In this document: in pieces, positions 44,894-53,567 of the stretch
Layout: each line of letters begins with the position of its first letter
Numbering within the stretch: position 1 is the stretch's first letter
DNA from: Sphingomonas populi
GTDB taxonomy: Bacteria; Pseudomonadota; Alphaproteobacteria; Sphingomonadales; Sphingomonadaceae
Direction: 5' to 3'
DNA: 64,000 nucleotides
NCBI RefSeq assembly: GCF_004208535.1
Contig: NZ_SGIS01000019.1
Coordinates: 1 to 64,000, forward strand
The notes under the pieces: model-generated
What the model was told of the DNA's origin: nothing
Database searches by the model: none
Seen by the model: the letters and a program-made list of their open reading frames with translations, nothing else
Position numbers and translations under genes: made by a program

Positions 44894-45472
44894 ATGTCGG
44901 TTAGCCTTACCAAAGGCGGCAATGTCAGTCTGTCGAAGGAGGAGCCCGATCTCAGCAAGATACTGATCGGGCTCGGCTGGGATACCCGCACCTCCGACGG
45001 CGCGGATTTCGATCTCGACGCGAGCGCGTTCCTGCTCACGGCGGGCGACAAGGTGCGCAGTGACGGGGACTTCATCTTCTACAACAACCTCCGCTCGAGC
45101 GACGGATCGGTCGAGCATACCGGCGACAACCGCACCGGCGAGGGCGACGGCGACGACGAGGCGCTCAAGGTCGAACTGACCCGCGTGCCCGCCGAAGTGC
45201 AGAAGATCGCGATCACCGTGACGATCCACGAGGCCGAGGCGCGCCGCCAGAGCTTCGGCATGGTCTCGAACGCGTTCATCCGCATCGTCAACGATGCGAC
45301 CGGACGCGAGATCTCGCGTTATGACCTTGCCGAGGATGCATCGACCGAGACGGCGATGATCTTCGGTGAAGTCTATCGCAACAACGGCGAGTGGAAGTTC
45401 CGCGCCGTTGGGCAGGGCTTCAAGGGTGGGCTTGCCCCGCTGGCGCGCAATTACGGCGTCAACATCGGCTGA
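44894..45472 (+). CDS. terD: tellurium resistance protein TerD
   Basis: 192 residues, a textbook Ter[17 protein letters not shown] start, [11 protein letters not shown] near residue 38 and [14 protein letters not shown] near residue 75 as calcium sites, [18 protein letters not shown] near residue 148 and the end motif [10 protein letters not shown]. Preceded by AGGAGAG. Paralogous to the gene that follows; the pair are probably TerD/TerE equivalents. Role: calcium-linked envelope stress response, with tellurite or phage resistance in other bacteria. Confidence 0.92.
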   Translation: MSVSLTKGGNVSLSKEEPDLSKILIGLGWDTRTSDGADFDLDASAFLLTAGDKVRSDGDFIFYNNLRSSDGSVEHTGDNRTGEGDGDDEALKVELTRVPAEVQKIAITVTIHEAEARRQSFGMVSNAFIRIVNDATGREISRYDLAEDASTETAMIFGEVYRNNGEWKFRAVGQGFKGGLAPLARNYGVNIG

Positions 45473-45498
45473 TTTTTTCGACCACACAGGAGTTCGAC

Positions 45499-46074
45499 AT
45501 GGCAGTTTCACTTTCCAAGGGCGGTAACGTCAGCCTCAGCAAGGAAGCCCCCGGCCTCAAGGTCGTCCGGGTCGGCCTCGGCTGGGATACGCGCGTGACC
45601 GACGGCAGCGCCTTCGATCTCGACGCGAGCGTTTTCCTGCTCACCTCAGCCGGCAAGGTCCGTTCGGACGCCGATTTCGTGTTCTACAACAACAAGAACG
45701 GCGCCGACGGCTCGGTCGTCCACCAGGGTGACAACCAGACCGGCGAGGGCAGCGGCGACGACGAAGTCGTGGTGGTGACGCTCGATCAGGTTCCCGCCGA
45801 GATCGAGAAGCTGAGCTTCGCAGTGACGATCCACGATGCCGATGCGCGCAAGCAGAATTTCGGCATGGTCTCGAACGCGTATATCCGCGTCGTCAACGGC
45901 GACGGCGGCACCGAGATCGCGCGCTACGACCTGTCCGAAGACGCATCGACCGAGACCGCGATGATCTTCGGCGACCTCTACCGCAACAACGGCGAGTGGA
46001 AGTTCAAGGCGATCGGGCAGGGCTTCGCCGGTGGCCTGGGGCCGCTCGCGCAGTCGTTCGGCGTCAACGTCTGA
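45499..46074 (+). CDS. terD: tellurium resistance protein TerD/TerE paralogue
   Basis: 191 residues, very close to the preceding gene along its full length: [73 protein letters not shown] 45499 after AGGAG. The two copies likely arose by tandem duplication. Calcium motifs are intact. Confidence 0.92.
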   Translation: MAVSLSKGGNVSLSKEAPGLKVVRVGLGWDTRVTDGSAFDLDASVFLLTSAGKVRSDADFVFYNNKNGADGSVVHQGDNQTGEGSGDDEVVVVTLDQVPAEIEKLSFAVTIHDADARKQNFGMVSNAYIRVVNGDGGTEIARYDLSEDASTETAMIFGDLYRNNGEWKFKAIGQGFAGGLGPLAQSFGVNV

Positions 46075-46095
46075 CATCCAGGACATCGCCCGCCG

Positions 46096-47244
46096 ATGCG
46101 TGATCTGGTTGCGGGCGAACGGGCCGCCATCGCTGGCGTGGGCGTCTTCGCGCTCGCTGGCGATGGTGGCGACCAGCCGACGCTGGCGCTGATCGCGCTG
46201 GGGGCGGACCGGCGGGTGTCGCCGGCCTTCCCGCCGATCGATGCGCTCACCCGCGAAATGCGCCCGGCGGCGCAGTTCGAGGATGGCGCGCGGCTGCGTA
46301 TTGCCCTCGACGACATGCCGGGCGCGGTCGAGCGGCTGCTGTTGATCGCGTTCGATCGCGGCAACCAGCCGATCAGGCGGATCGTCACCGTGGGAACCGA
46401 GGCGTTGCGCTTCGCGGTCGATCTCCGCGAGCGGCCCGACGCGGCGGTGATCCTGATCGAATGCTACCGGCACCAGGGCGGCTGGCGGATCGCCGCAAAC
46501 GGGCAAGGCTTCGCGATGGGGCTTAGCGCGATCGCGGCGGCTTATGGGATCGATCATAGCTGGGTGATGCGGCTGATCCCCCGGTTGCAACCGCCCGAGG
46601 CCGACGAGCGCGCGCCACGAACCGGCGCATCGAGCGGCAGCGGCGTCGCGATCGAGCGGCACCACATCCTCACCAACGCGCATGTCGTCGAAGACGCGAG
46701 GACGGTGATGGTGCAGGCGGGCGGACGGCCGCTTGCAGCCGACACGGTGTTCGCCGATCGCCGCAACGATCTCGCGCTGCTGCGGGTCGAGACGCCGATG
46801 GAGGGAGTCGCGCAGTTCCGATCGGAAGTGGGGCTGCATCTCGGCGAGGATGTCGTCGCGTTGGGGTTTCCGTTGCAGGGGCTGCTCGGCACCGGGCCGC
46901 AGGCGAGCGCGGGCAACATTGCGGCTTTGTGCGGAATCGGCAATGACAGCAGTCTCTTCCAGTTCACCGCACCGATCGCCAGCGGCAACAGTGGCGGCCC
47001 GATCCTCGACATGGCCGGGCATCTGATCGGGCTGGTGTGTTCCTCCCTCAACCTCGACCGCATCCGCCAGTCCGGCGCGAGCGCGGAGAACATCAATTTC
47101 GGCATCAAGGGTGCGATGATCCTCAGTTTCCTCGATTCGTTCGGTATCGAACCACAGATGGCGCACGGCAACGCCGTGATCGGCCGCGCCGCCGTCGTGC
47201 GGCAGGCACGCGACACGATCGCACGGGTGACGTGCGAATGCTGA
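46096..47244 (+). CDS. TerD-like domain fused to a trypsin-like serine protease
   Basis: 382 residues. Residues 1-155 follow the TerD pattern at low similarity (ending GGWRIAANGQGFAMGLSAIA) but lack both calcium loops. Residues 170-345 are a trypsin-like protease with a complete triad: His in ILTNAHVVEDA near residue 195, Asp in RNDLALLRV near 228 and the nucleophile in SGNSGGPILD near residue 300. No signal peptide or PDZ domain, so it should act in the cytoplasm alongside TerD proteins. The 3' end overlaps the PRTase gene by seven bases. Confidence 0.8.
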   Translation: MRDLVAGERAAIAGVGVFALAGDGGDQPTLALIALGADRRVSPAFPPIDALTREMRPAAQFEDGARLRIALDDMPGAVERLLLIAFDRGNQPIRRIVTVGTEALRFAVDLRERPDAAVILIECYRHQGGWRIAANGQGFAMGLSAIAAAYGIDHSWVMRLIPRLQPPEADERAPRTGASSGSGVAIERHHILTNAHVVEDARTVMVQAGGRPLAADTVFADRRNDLALLRVETPMEGVAQFRSEVGLHLGEDVVALGFPLQGLLGTGPQASAGNIAALCGIGNDSSLFQFTAPIASGNSGGPILDMAGHLIGLVCSSLNLDRIRQSGASAENINFGIKGAMILSFLDSFGIEPQMAHGNAVIGRAAVVRQARDTIARVTCEC

Positions 47245-48341
47245 GCGTGGCCGAAGACACGCGCGTCATCGACCTGCCGACCGGGCGGCTCGACATCGCG
47301 ATCGAGGAGGCGGTGTGGCCGCTCGACCGGCTGTGTGCGTTCGCCGCGCGCGAGAACCCGAGGCGTGGCTTTCTGGTCGTGTCGCGCGTGCTCGGGCGGC
47401 ATTTGCCGACCCCGCCGCAGGTGATCCGCGCCAGCGCGCGCGATCTGGCGGCGCGCATCCCCGCCGGGCTGCCGGGGCCGGTGATGGTGATCGGCCTTGC
47501 GGAAACCGCGGTGTGCCTCGGCCAAACGGTGCATGAGGAACTTCGCGCGGCGAGCGCGCGCGACGACGTGTATTTCCTGCACTCGACTCGCCAGCAGCTC
47601 GACCATCCCTTGCTGTGCCGGTTCGAGGAACCGCACAGCCATGCCTCGGCGCATCTGATCTACCGCCCCAATCTGCCCGAGCCGCGTAGCTTGGTGATCG
47701 TCGATGACGAGATTTCGACCGGCACGACCTTGTGCAACCTCGCCGAGGCTTTGGTGGCGGCGTGGCCGGGCGTCGAGGCGATCGTGGTGGCGACGCTGAC
47801 CGACTGGTCGCGCGGGCGCGGCTGGCAGGCGCGGATGCCGCGCCCGACGCAGGTGGCGTCGTTGCTCGGCGGGCGGCTGGAGTGGACTCAGGGCGCGGTA
47901 ACGGTGGCGGATGCGGGGTTCGACCAGGCGGCGGCGTCGCTCGGGCGGATGGCGTCACATCGCAATTTCGGTCGGCTCGGCATCGCCGCGCCGGTCGCGC
48001 CGCCGCCGGATACGGCGCTGCCGGATATCACCGGGCCGGTGCGTGTGCTTGGCACCGGCGAGTTCACCTATCTGCCGTTCCGTCTCGCCGAGCGCCTTGC
48101 GGGCGAAGGGCATGACGTGGTCGTTCAGGCGACCAGCCGCAGCCCGGCGCGGATCGGTGCGGCGATGACCAGCAAGCTCTGCTTCTCCGACAATTATGGA
48201 ACCGGTGTGCCCAATTATCTCTACAATGCCGATCCGTCGGACGGCCGCATGACCCTGATCGCGCACGAGACGGGGGCGGGTACGATCGATCCGGCGCTGA
48301 TTGCCGCTCTGGACGCGACGCCGATCGGCTGGTCGGCATGA
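47238..48341 (+). CDS. PRTase-TRSP protein of the Ter biosynthetic set
   Basis: 367 residues. The N-terminal half is an orotate-PRTase-like domain with the PRPP loop VIVDDEISTGTTLCNL near residue 155. The C-terminal half (from about 270) is the TRSP type, with VRVLGTGEFTYLPFRLAE and FSDNYGTGVPNYLYN. Ter-associated PRTases of this kind are predicted to attach a base to PRPP. ATG 47238 overlaps the protease stop. Confidence 0.82.
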   Translation: MLSVAEDTRVIDLPTGRLDIAIEEAVWPLDRLCAFAARENPRRGFLVVSRVLGRHLPTPPQVIRASARDLAARIPAGLPGPVMVIGLAETAVCLGQTVHEELRAASARDDVYFLHSTRQQLDHPLLCRFEEPHSHASAHLIYRPNLPEPRSLVIVDDEISTGTTLCNLAEALVAAWPGVEAIVVATLTDWSRGRGWQARMPRPTQVASLLGGRLEWTQGAVTVADAGFDQAAASLGRMASHRNFGRLGIAAPVAPPPDTALPDITGPVRVLGTGEFTYLPFRLAERLAGEGHDVVVQATSRSPARIGAAMTSKLCFSDNYGTGVPNYLYNADPSDGRMTLIAHETGAGTIDPALIAALDATPIGWSA

Positions 48342-49087
48342 TCCGCGCGATCGCGCTCGTCGATCTCGACGACACCTTGTTCCAGACGCTGCGCAAATGC
48401 CCGGAGGATGTGCCGGTCGAGCGGCTGACTCCGCTTGGGTTCGCGAAAGACGGATCGCCGTTGAGCTATGCGACGCCGCGCCAGATGAAATTCCTCGAAT
48501 GGCTCGCGGAGACGACGCATCTCGTGCCCGTCACCGCGCGCAGCCTTGATGCGCTGCGGCGGGCGCACATCCCGTTCCGCGCGGCGGTGTGCGCGCATGG
48601 TGGGGTGGTGCTCGACGAGGCCGGCGAGGTCGATGCCGTCTGGGCGGAGACGATCGCCGCGCGCGCCGCGCCCCATGCAGGAACGTTGGCGGGGTTCGCC
48701 GAGGCGATTGCCGCCGAGGCGACCGCGCGCGGCGTGGCGATCAACGCGCGGGTGCTGAGCGAGGGTGCTCTGCCGCTCTACACGCTCGCCAAACATGCCG
48801 ATGCGGATGCCGAGGCGCTGTTCGCGGTGGTCGATGCCGCCGTGCCGGATTTGCCGGAGGGCTGGACCGACCATCGCAACGGCAACAATGTCGCGCTGAT
48901 GCCGCCGTATCTCGGCAAGCGCCATGCGGTCGCGCACATCCTGCCGGCGCTGCGCGCGCGCTTCCCCGATGCGCCGGTGATCGGCGTCGGCGACAGTTAC
49001 ACCGACGCGCCGTTCATGGCGCTGTGCGACTTCGCGATGATGCCGCCGCGCTCGCAACTCGCCGGGGGGCTGTTCGATGCCGGTTGA
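48338..49087 (+). CDS. HAD-superfamily phosphatase of the Ter biosynthetic set
   Basis: 249 residues. HAD motifs: DLDDTLFQT at residues 9-17 (both Asp), VPVTARS near residue 64 (Thr) and GDSYTDAPFM near residue 226 (acidic motif IV). The cap is about 130 residues. It would dephosphorylate an intermediate of the pathway. Starts with an ATGA overlap and ends inside the next gene by 11 bases. Confidence 0.85.
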   Translation: MIRAIALVDLDDTLFQTLRKCPEDVPVERLTPLGFAKDGSPLSYATPRQMKFLEWLAETTHLVPVTARSLDALRRAHIPFRAAVCAHGGVVLDEAGEVDAVWAETIAARAAPHAGTLAGFAEAIAAEATARGVAINARVLSEGALPLYTLAKHADADAEALFAVVDAAVPDLPEGWTDHRNGNNVALMPPYLGKRHAVAHILPALRARFPDAPVIGVGDSYTDAPFMALCDFAMMPPRSQLAGGLFDAG

Positions 49088-50183
49088 AGCACGCCTGCGC
49101 GCTGACGCGCCGTTTTCAGGGAGCTACGATCCCGCCGACGTGACCTTCCTGCTCAAGCCGGTGACGATGGAAGCGACCGGGGTTGCCGACAAGGAGGCCG
49201 CGATCCAGTCGGGCCGGCGGCATTATTCGGAGATGATCGCACCGGAGAGCGTGCCGGGGGCGGACTATCTCGCGCTCTACCACGCCGCGCTGGCGCGTAA
49301 TGGCGCGCGGCTGGCGCAGGATGTCGCGAGCCTTGCCGCGCATCTCGCCGAACGTCGGCCGGGGCGCGAGGTCGTAATCGTGTCGCTGGCGCGGGCGGGT
49401 ACGCCGATCGGGGTGTTGCTCGCGCGGACGTTGCGCGCGTGGGGGCACCCTGCCAGCCATTATTCGATCAGCATTATTCGCGATCGTGGTATCGACCTGA
49501 ACGCGCTCGGCTATATCGCGGAGCGCCATGATGCGCGCGACGCGGTATTCGTCGATGGCTGGACCGGCAAAGGCGCCATCGCGGGCGAGTTGCGCGCGAC
49601 GCTTGCCGAGCGTCCGTTCGGGTTCGCGCCGGAACTGGCAGTGATCGCCGATCCGGCGGGGCAGGCCGATCTTGCCGCGACCGACGACGATTATCTGATC
49701 GCGTCGGGGTTGCTCAACGGCATCGTCTCGGGGTTGCTGAGCCGGTCGATCCTCAACGCCGATGTGGTCGGGCCGGGGGATTTCCACGCCTGCGTCACCT
49801 ATCCGCAATTCGCCGCAGCCGATCTGTCGCGTGCGTTCGTCGATGGCATCGCGCCGCTCGCCGCCGTCGCGACTCCGCTTTCGATCGCCGGCCATGCGGA
49901 GCGCCGCCCGGCGCTGCGCGAGGGGTGCGAGGCGATGATGGCGGCGTTACTGGCGCATGCCGGCACGCAGGACCGCAACCGGATCAAGCCCGGTATCGCC
50001 GAGGCGACGCGCGCGCTGCTGCGGCGGATGCCCGAGCGGCTGCTGGTGCGCGATCCCGGCGACGCCGATGTCGCGCATCTCCTCCATCTCGCCGCCGAAC
50101 ATGACATTCCGGTCGAGCCGCTCGGCGAACAGTCTCGCTACCGGGCGGTGGCGATCATCCGTACTCTGGGACACGACGCATGA
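49077..50183 (+). CDS. StiP/PELOTA-domain protein of the Ter biosynthetic set
   Basis: 368 residues. The large N-terminal part is the StiP/PRTase-like family (FSGSYDPADVTFLLKP at residues 13-28, VSLARAGTPIGVLLARTL near 102, VFVDGWTGKGAIAGEL near 158). The last 100 residues resemble a PELOTA RNA-binding-like domain (GDADVAHLLHLAAEHDIPVE). Annotated elsewhere as a cysteine protease, though comparative work treats it as PRTase-like. Overlaps its neighbours on both sides (11 and 4 bases). Confidence 0.82.
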   Translation: MPVEARLRADAPFSGSYDPADVTFLLKPVTMEATGVADKEAAIQSGRRHYSEMIAPESVPGADYLALYHAALARNGARLAQDVASLAAHLAERRPGREVVIVSLARAGTPIGVLLARTLRAWGHPASHYSISIIRDRGIDLNALGYIAERHDARDAVFVDGWTGKGAIAGELRATLAERPFGFAPELAVIADPAGQADLAATDDDYLIASGLLNGIVSGLLSRSILNADVVGPGDFHACVTYPQFAAADLSRAFVDGIAPLAAVATPLSIAGHAERRPALREGCEAMMAALLAHAGTQDRNRIKPGIAEATRALLRRMPERLLVRDPGDADVAHLLHLAAEHDIPVEPLGEQSRYRAVAIIRTLGHDA

Positions 50184-51121
50184 CCCTCGATCCGATTCCG
50201 GCGCTGGCGCTCGGCGCGACGCTCTACATGCCGTGTACGCGCGACGATCTCGCCGAAGCGCTGCTCGGTGCGCGTCGCATTCCGGGGCTGCGATCCGCCG
50301 TGCTGTGCCTTGAGGATGCGGTGCTCGATCGCGACCTGCCATTGGCGCTGACGCATCTCGCCGCCTTCCTGCGCACGCTGTCGATGCGCGCGCCGGGGCC
50401 GGCCGAGCCATTGCTGTTCGTGCGCCCGCGCGACGCGGCGATGCTCGAGCATGTGCTGTGCATGCCGGGGGTGGAGCGGCTGACCGGCTTCGTCATCCCG
50501 AAGGCGCATGCCGACAGCATGCCGGCCTATCTCGCGCTGCCGTTCCACGACCGCCACCGGCTGATGCCGACGCTGGAGACGCGCGAGGCGTGCGATACGT
50601 ATGAAATGCGGCGGCTGCGCGACCAGTTGCTGGTGGTGCAGGACCGTATCCTCGCGCTCAGGATCGGCGGCAACGATCTGCTGCGCGCGATGGGCCTGCG
50701 CCGCCCGGCCGGGCGCACCGCGTATGACGGGCCGCTCGGCGGGATCATTGCCAGCCTCGTCGCGAATTTTGCGCCGTGGGGCTTCGCGCTCAGCGCGCCC
50801 GTGTTCGAGCGGTTCGCCGACATTTCGCTGCTGCGCGAGGAGGTCGCGCGCGACATCGAACATGGCTTGCAGGGCAAGACCGCGATCCACCCTGACCAGA
50901 TCGCGGTGATCCACGCCGCGCTCGCGGTGCCGGCCGCGCAGGTCGAGGAAGCGCGGCTGATGCTCGCCGACGATGCGCCGGCCGTGTTCGCGCATGACGG
51001 CGCGATGTGCGAGCCGGCGACGCATCGCGCCTGGGCGGAGCGGCTGCTGGAACGTGCCGCTTTCTATGGAATCGCGGACCCGCAGCCTGGGCTGCGCCTT
51101 ATCACAGGAGCCGACCAATGA
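50180..51121 (+). CDS. HpcH/HpaI-type C-C bond lyase of the Ter set
   Basis: 313 residues, TIM-barrel citrate-lyase-like. Motifs LCLEDAVLD near residue 43, LFVRPRD near residue 80, FVIPKAHA near 104 and MPTLETREA near residue 130 carry the Arg and Glu residues that bind Mg and the carboxylate substrate. It would cleave or form a C-C bond in the metabolite pathway. Overlaps its neighbours by four bases on both sides (ATGA). Confidence 0.85.
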   Translation: MTLDPIPALALGATLYMPCTRDDLAEALLGARRIPGLRSAVLCLEDAVLDRDLPLALTHLAAFLRTLSMRAPGPAEPLLFVRPRDAAMLEHVLCMPGVERLTGFVIPKAHADSMPAYLALPFHDRHRLMPTLETREACDTYEMRRLRDQLLVVQDRILALRIGGNDLLRAMGLRRPAGRTAYDGPLGGIIASLVANFAPWGFALSAPVFERFADISLLREEVARDIEHGLQGKTAIHPDQIAVIHAALAVPAAQVEEARLMLADDAPAVFAHDGAMCEPATHRAWAERLLERAAFYGIADPQPGLRLITGADQ

Positions 51122-51906
51122 GCGATTTTCGTACCCGCATCGACGAGCAGGCCAGTGCCGGCGTGCGCTTCGAGGTGTATCAGTTCGAGCGCAAGAGCCA
51201 TGTGCTGACGATGCCGATGCCGTCCACCGCCTCCTCCGATGGCAGCGCACCGGTGATCCACCTCCATCCGCCGCACGCCGCGACGGCGCGGCAGGTCCGC
51301 ATCGTGCTGGAAGGCGGTGCTGCGCTGCTGGAACCGGGCGCGCTGCAATATGCCCACGGCAAGTTGCAGGTCGAGATGCAGAAGAACGCCGGAGCGGGCG
51401 GCTTCTTCTCGCGCGCGATCACTTCGGCAGGATCGGGCGAGAGCGCGTTCGCGACTCGCTACGCCGGCTATGGCGAGGTGTGGACCGAGGTAACGACCAA
51501 ACACTTCATCCTCGCCGCGATGGACGGCCCGCAGGATTCGCTGATCCTCGACGATGGCGCGTTCTACGCCTGCGACGCCAATGTCGCGCTGTCGACCCAT
51601 ATCCACCGCTCGGTGCAAGGCATTCTGTCGGGCAATGGGCTGATGCAGCCCAAGTTGACCGGCGCGGGCGCGTTCGTCGTCGAATCGCCGGTGCCGGCGG
51701 ATGAGGTCGAGGTCGTGGAACTCGACGGGCAGAAGGAACTGATCGTCGATGGCGATCTGATGCTGATGTATTCGGCTGGCTTGCAGGTCGAGCTTCGCCC
51801 GCTGGTCCGGGGCTTGCGCAACGCGTGGCGCAGCGGCGAGGGGCTGGTGTATGTGTTCCGTGGGCACGGGACGGTATGGCTTACGCCGACGATGCGGTTG
51901 GGGTGA
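51118..51906 (+). CDS. AIM24 family protein
   Basis: 262 residues of beta-rich sequence, with VQGILSGNGLMQPKLTGAGAFVVES near the C-terminal third (two segments around residues 162-186) and GLQVELRPLVRGL, the AIM24 pattern. Bacterial AIM24 proteins have unknown biochemical roles; the yeast relative is mitochondrial. Here it is the last gene of the overlapped Ter chain (ATGA with the lyase gene), so it is probably made together with the pathway enzymes. Confidence 0.78.
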   Translation: MSDFRTRIDEQASAGVRFEVYQFERKSHVLTMPMPSTASSDGSAPVIHLHPPHAATARQVRIVLEGGAALLEPGALQYAHGKLQVEMQKNAGAGGFFSRAITSAGSGESAFATRYAGYGEVWTEVTTKHFILAAMDGPQDSLILDDGAFYACDANVALSTHIHRSVQGILSGNGLMQPKLTGAGAFVVESPVPADEVEVVELDGQKELIVDGDLMLMYSAGLQVELRPLVRGLRNAWRSGEGLVYVFRGHGTVWLTPTMRLG

Positions 51907-51915
51907 TCCTTGCAT

Positions 51916-51962
51916 CCGTTCGTCCCGAGCGCAGGTGTCTCGACTTCGCTCGACACGAACGG
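51916..51962. repeat. CCGTTCGT/ACGAACGG hairpin (family B), copy 3
   Basis: Arms CCGTTCGTCCCGAGCG and CGCTCGACACGAACGG with gtgtctcgactt between. It lies in the 69-bp convergent gap between the AIM24 gene and the minus-strand gene at 51976. Confidence 0.65.
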
Positions 51963-51975
51963 TTGAGATAGCGCA

Positions 51976-52458
51976 CTACCGCAGCGGATCGTCGCCCTTG
52001 CCGTAGCGGTTCTCGATGAAGCGGAGGTTGTCGGCGAAGCTGTCGAGATCCTCCTGCGCGAGCGAGCGCGACAGCGCCTCTAGCCGGGCGATCATGCGTT
52101 CGAAGCCCTGATTAAGATTGTAGCTCGCCGAGCGGCCGGTCTGGCGGAAGATTTCGGCGCGGTGGCTCGGCGGGATCTCGGCATAGCTTTCGACCAGCCG
52201 CGGCAAGTGATCGTCGCGCATCTGGCGGACTTCGGTCGCTGCCGAGATCATCAGCGTGTCCTCGTGGGTGCGCGCCTCGATCTCCGCGATCAGCGCGAGC
52301 AGGCGCGCGACGAGCGGACGCGAGGTTTCTGGCAGGCGCGGATCGTCGGCGGAGATCGCGGGTATGCTCGGCGCGGTGGGCGTGCCCGCCGGCGCCGTCG
52401 GCAGCGGTTCGATCGGCCCGCTCAGCCACCCCGCCAATCTGTCGAGAAATCCTGTCAA
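51976..52458 (-). CDS. conserved protein paired with the TelA-like gene
   Basis: 160 residues. A Pro/Ala-rich segment (residues 18-45) separates a short amphipathic start (MTGFLDRLAGWLSG) from a helical domain containing DDHLPRLVESYAEIPPSHRAEIF and FERMIARLEALSRSLAQEDLD. No catalytic motif. It follows the TelA-like gene by 59 bp on the same strand, an arrangement I associate with TelA partners, so a role in the same stress response is likely. Function unknown. Confidence 0.7.
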   Translation of the reverse strand: MTGFLDRLAGWLSGPIEPLPTAPAGTPTAPSIPAISADDPRLPETSRPLVARLLALIAEIEARTHEDTLMISAATEVRQMRDDHLPRLVESYAEIPPSHRAEIFRQTGRSASYNLNQGFERMIARLEALSRSLAQEDLDSFADNLRFIENRYGKGDDPLR

Positions 52459-52517
52459 CTCATCCTACTCACGCCTGCGCCGCCGGCCCCACGGTAGAGC
52501 ATCGACCCGATGCCGCG

Positions 52518-53381
52518 CTAGAGGGTGCCGCGCGATGCTTCGGCGGCGTCGATCGCGCGGCGGGCCTGCGTGATAGCGTCGTCGAGCGCGCGTTGCAGTG
52601 CGTTGCCGGTTGTGGGCATGTCGCGCGCGGCATCGGCGGTGCGTTCCAGCGCCGCCGCCTGCTGGGTGAGCGCCTGGCTGCCGGTGACGGCGCGGCGTGC
52701 GGCGAGCGCGGTGCGCAGCGCGGCGACGCTGGTCTCGCGCGCGCGGTCGAGCGCCTGCGCGAGCGCGTCCTGGCTGTTCGCGACGAGATCGAGCGTGAGG
52801 ATGCCCTGATGCGTGACCGCGATCTGGGTGAGCATGTCCTGCTCGCGCGCCAGCAACCGCTCGGTGGCGGGGCCGCGCAGGAATTGGGCGCGCTCGGGCC
52901 GGTCGGCGGCGATTTCTCGCGCTGCCGATTCGACCGCCTTGGCACAGGCGCGGATCAGATCGAGCGCGTCGTCGAGCGCCGCCGCCGCAGCGCGCAGCTT
53001 GGTGCGGTCGGTGTCGATCATGATCTGCGCGCGGGCGACCGAATCGCGTTCGCGCGCCAGCGACTCGACCAGCGCCTCGATGCGGACGGCGGGGGACGTT
53101 TCGGGCGCGGCGCGGGTCGGGAACAGCGACCAGGCTGGTTTCGGCGCGGGTTCGGCGACGCTCAGCGCGAGTGTCTGCAACGTCTGGAGGCCCTGCTCGG
53201 CCGAGGCGGTCGCCACCACGCCGCGTTCAAGCCTTCCGCTCGCTTCGGCGGCGGTGGCGATCGCGTTCCGCCCGAGCGAATCGATGCCGGACAGTATCGC
53301 GCTATCGTCCGAGGCGAGCCATTGCCGAAGCACCAGCCGAGCCTGGGCGCGAGCATCTGGCGCGATAGGGGCAGGGGACAC
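52518..53381 (-). CDS. TelA-like toxic anion resistance protein
   Basis: 287 residues from GTG 53381, preceded by AAGGA. Mostly alpha-helical. The segment LLAREQDMLTQIAVTHQGIL near residue 192 and the following ALRTALAARRAV match the TelA core, in which VTHQGxLxxDLV is conserved. TelA proteins give resistance to tellurite and some lantibiotics and often sit near Ter genes. The N-terminal third is divergent and shorter than usual. A longer open frame upstream runs through the tRNA gene and was rejected. Confidence 0.68.
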   Translation of the reverse strand: MSPAPIAPDARAQARLVLRQWLASDDSAILSGIDSLGRNAIATAAEASGRLERGVVATASAEQGLQTLQTLALSVAEPAPKPAWSLFPTRAAPETSPAVRIEALVESLARERDSVARAQIMIDTDRTKLRAAAAALDDALDLIRACAKAVESAAREIAADRPERAQFLRGPATERLLAREQDMLTQIAVTHQGILTLDLVANSQDALAQALDRARETSVAALRTALAARRAVTGSQALTQQAAALERTADAARDMPTTGNALQRALDDAITQARRAIDAAEASRGTL

Positions 53382-53412
53382 ACGCCGATCCTTCAACAAC
53401 CCGTCGGGCGAT

Positions 53413-53489
53413 TGGCGCGCCCGGAGGGATTCGAACCCCCGACCGAGGAGGTAGAAGCTCCTTGCTCTATCCAACTGAGCTACGGGCGC
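53413..53489 (-). tRNA. tRNA-Arg (anticodon TCT)
   Basis: 77 bases with a full cloverleaf: acceptor GCGCCCG/CGGGCGC, D-arm TAGCTCAGTTGGATAGAGC, anticodon stem AGGAG/CTCCT around loop CTTCTAC giving TCT, and T-arm with GGTTCGAATCC. The CCA end is encoded (53415-53413). Reads AGA arginine codons, rare in this GC-rich genome. Confidence 0.95.
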
Positions 53490-53567
53490 GCGCTATGCCC
53501 CGGTTAGCGGGATTTGCGCGATCGCGAAACGGCGATATTACGAATGGTGCGCGAAGGGGGCGCGATC

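Noticed and set aside
53382..53474. Upstream extension of the TelA-like frame
   Set aside because: It reads through the tRNA-Arg gene; GTG 53381 has its own ribosome-binding site.
51976..53489. tRNA-Arg as the attachment site of a Ter genomic island
   Set aside because: No integrase and no direct repeat of the tRNA 3' end were seen, and the Ter genes share the GC-rich codon use of the core genome.
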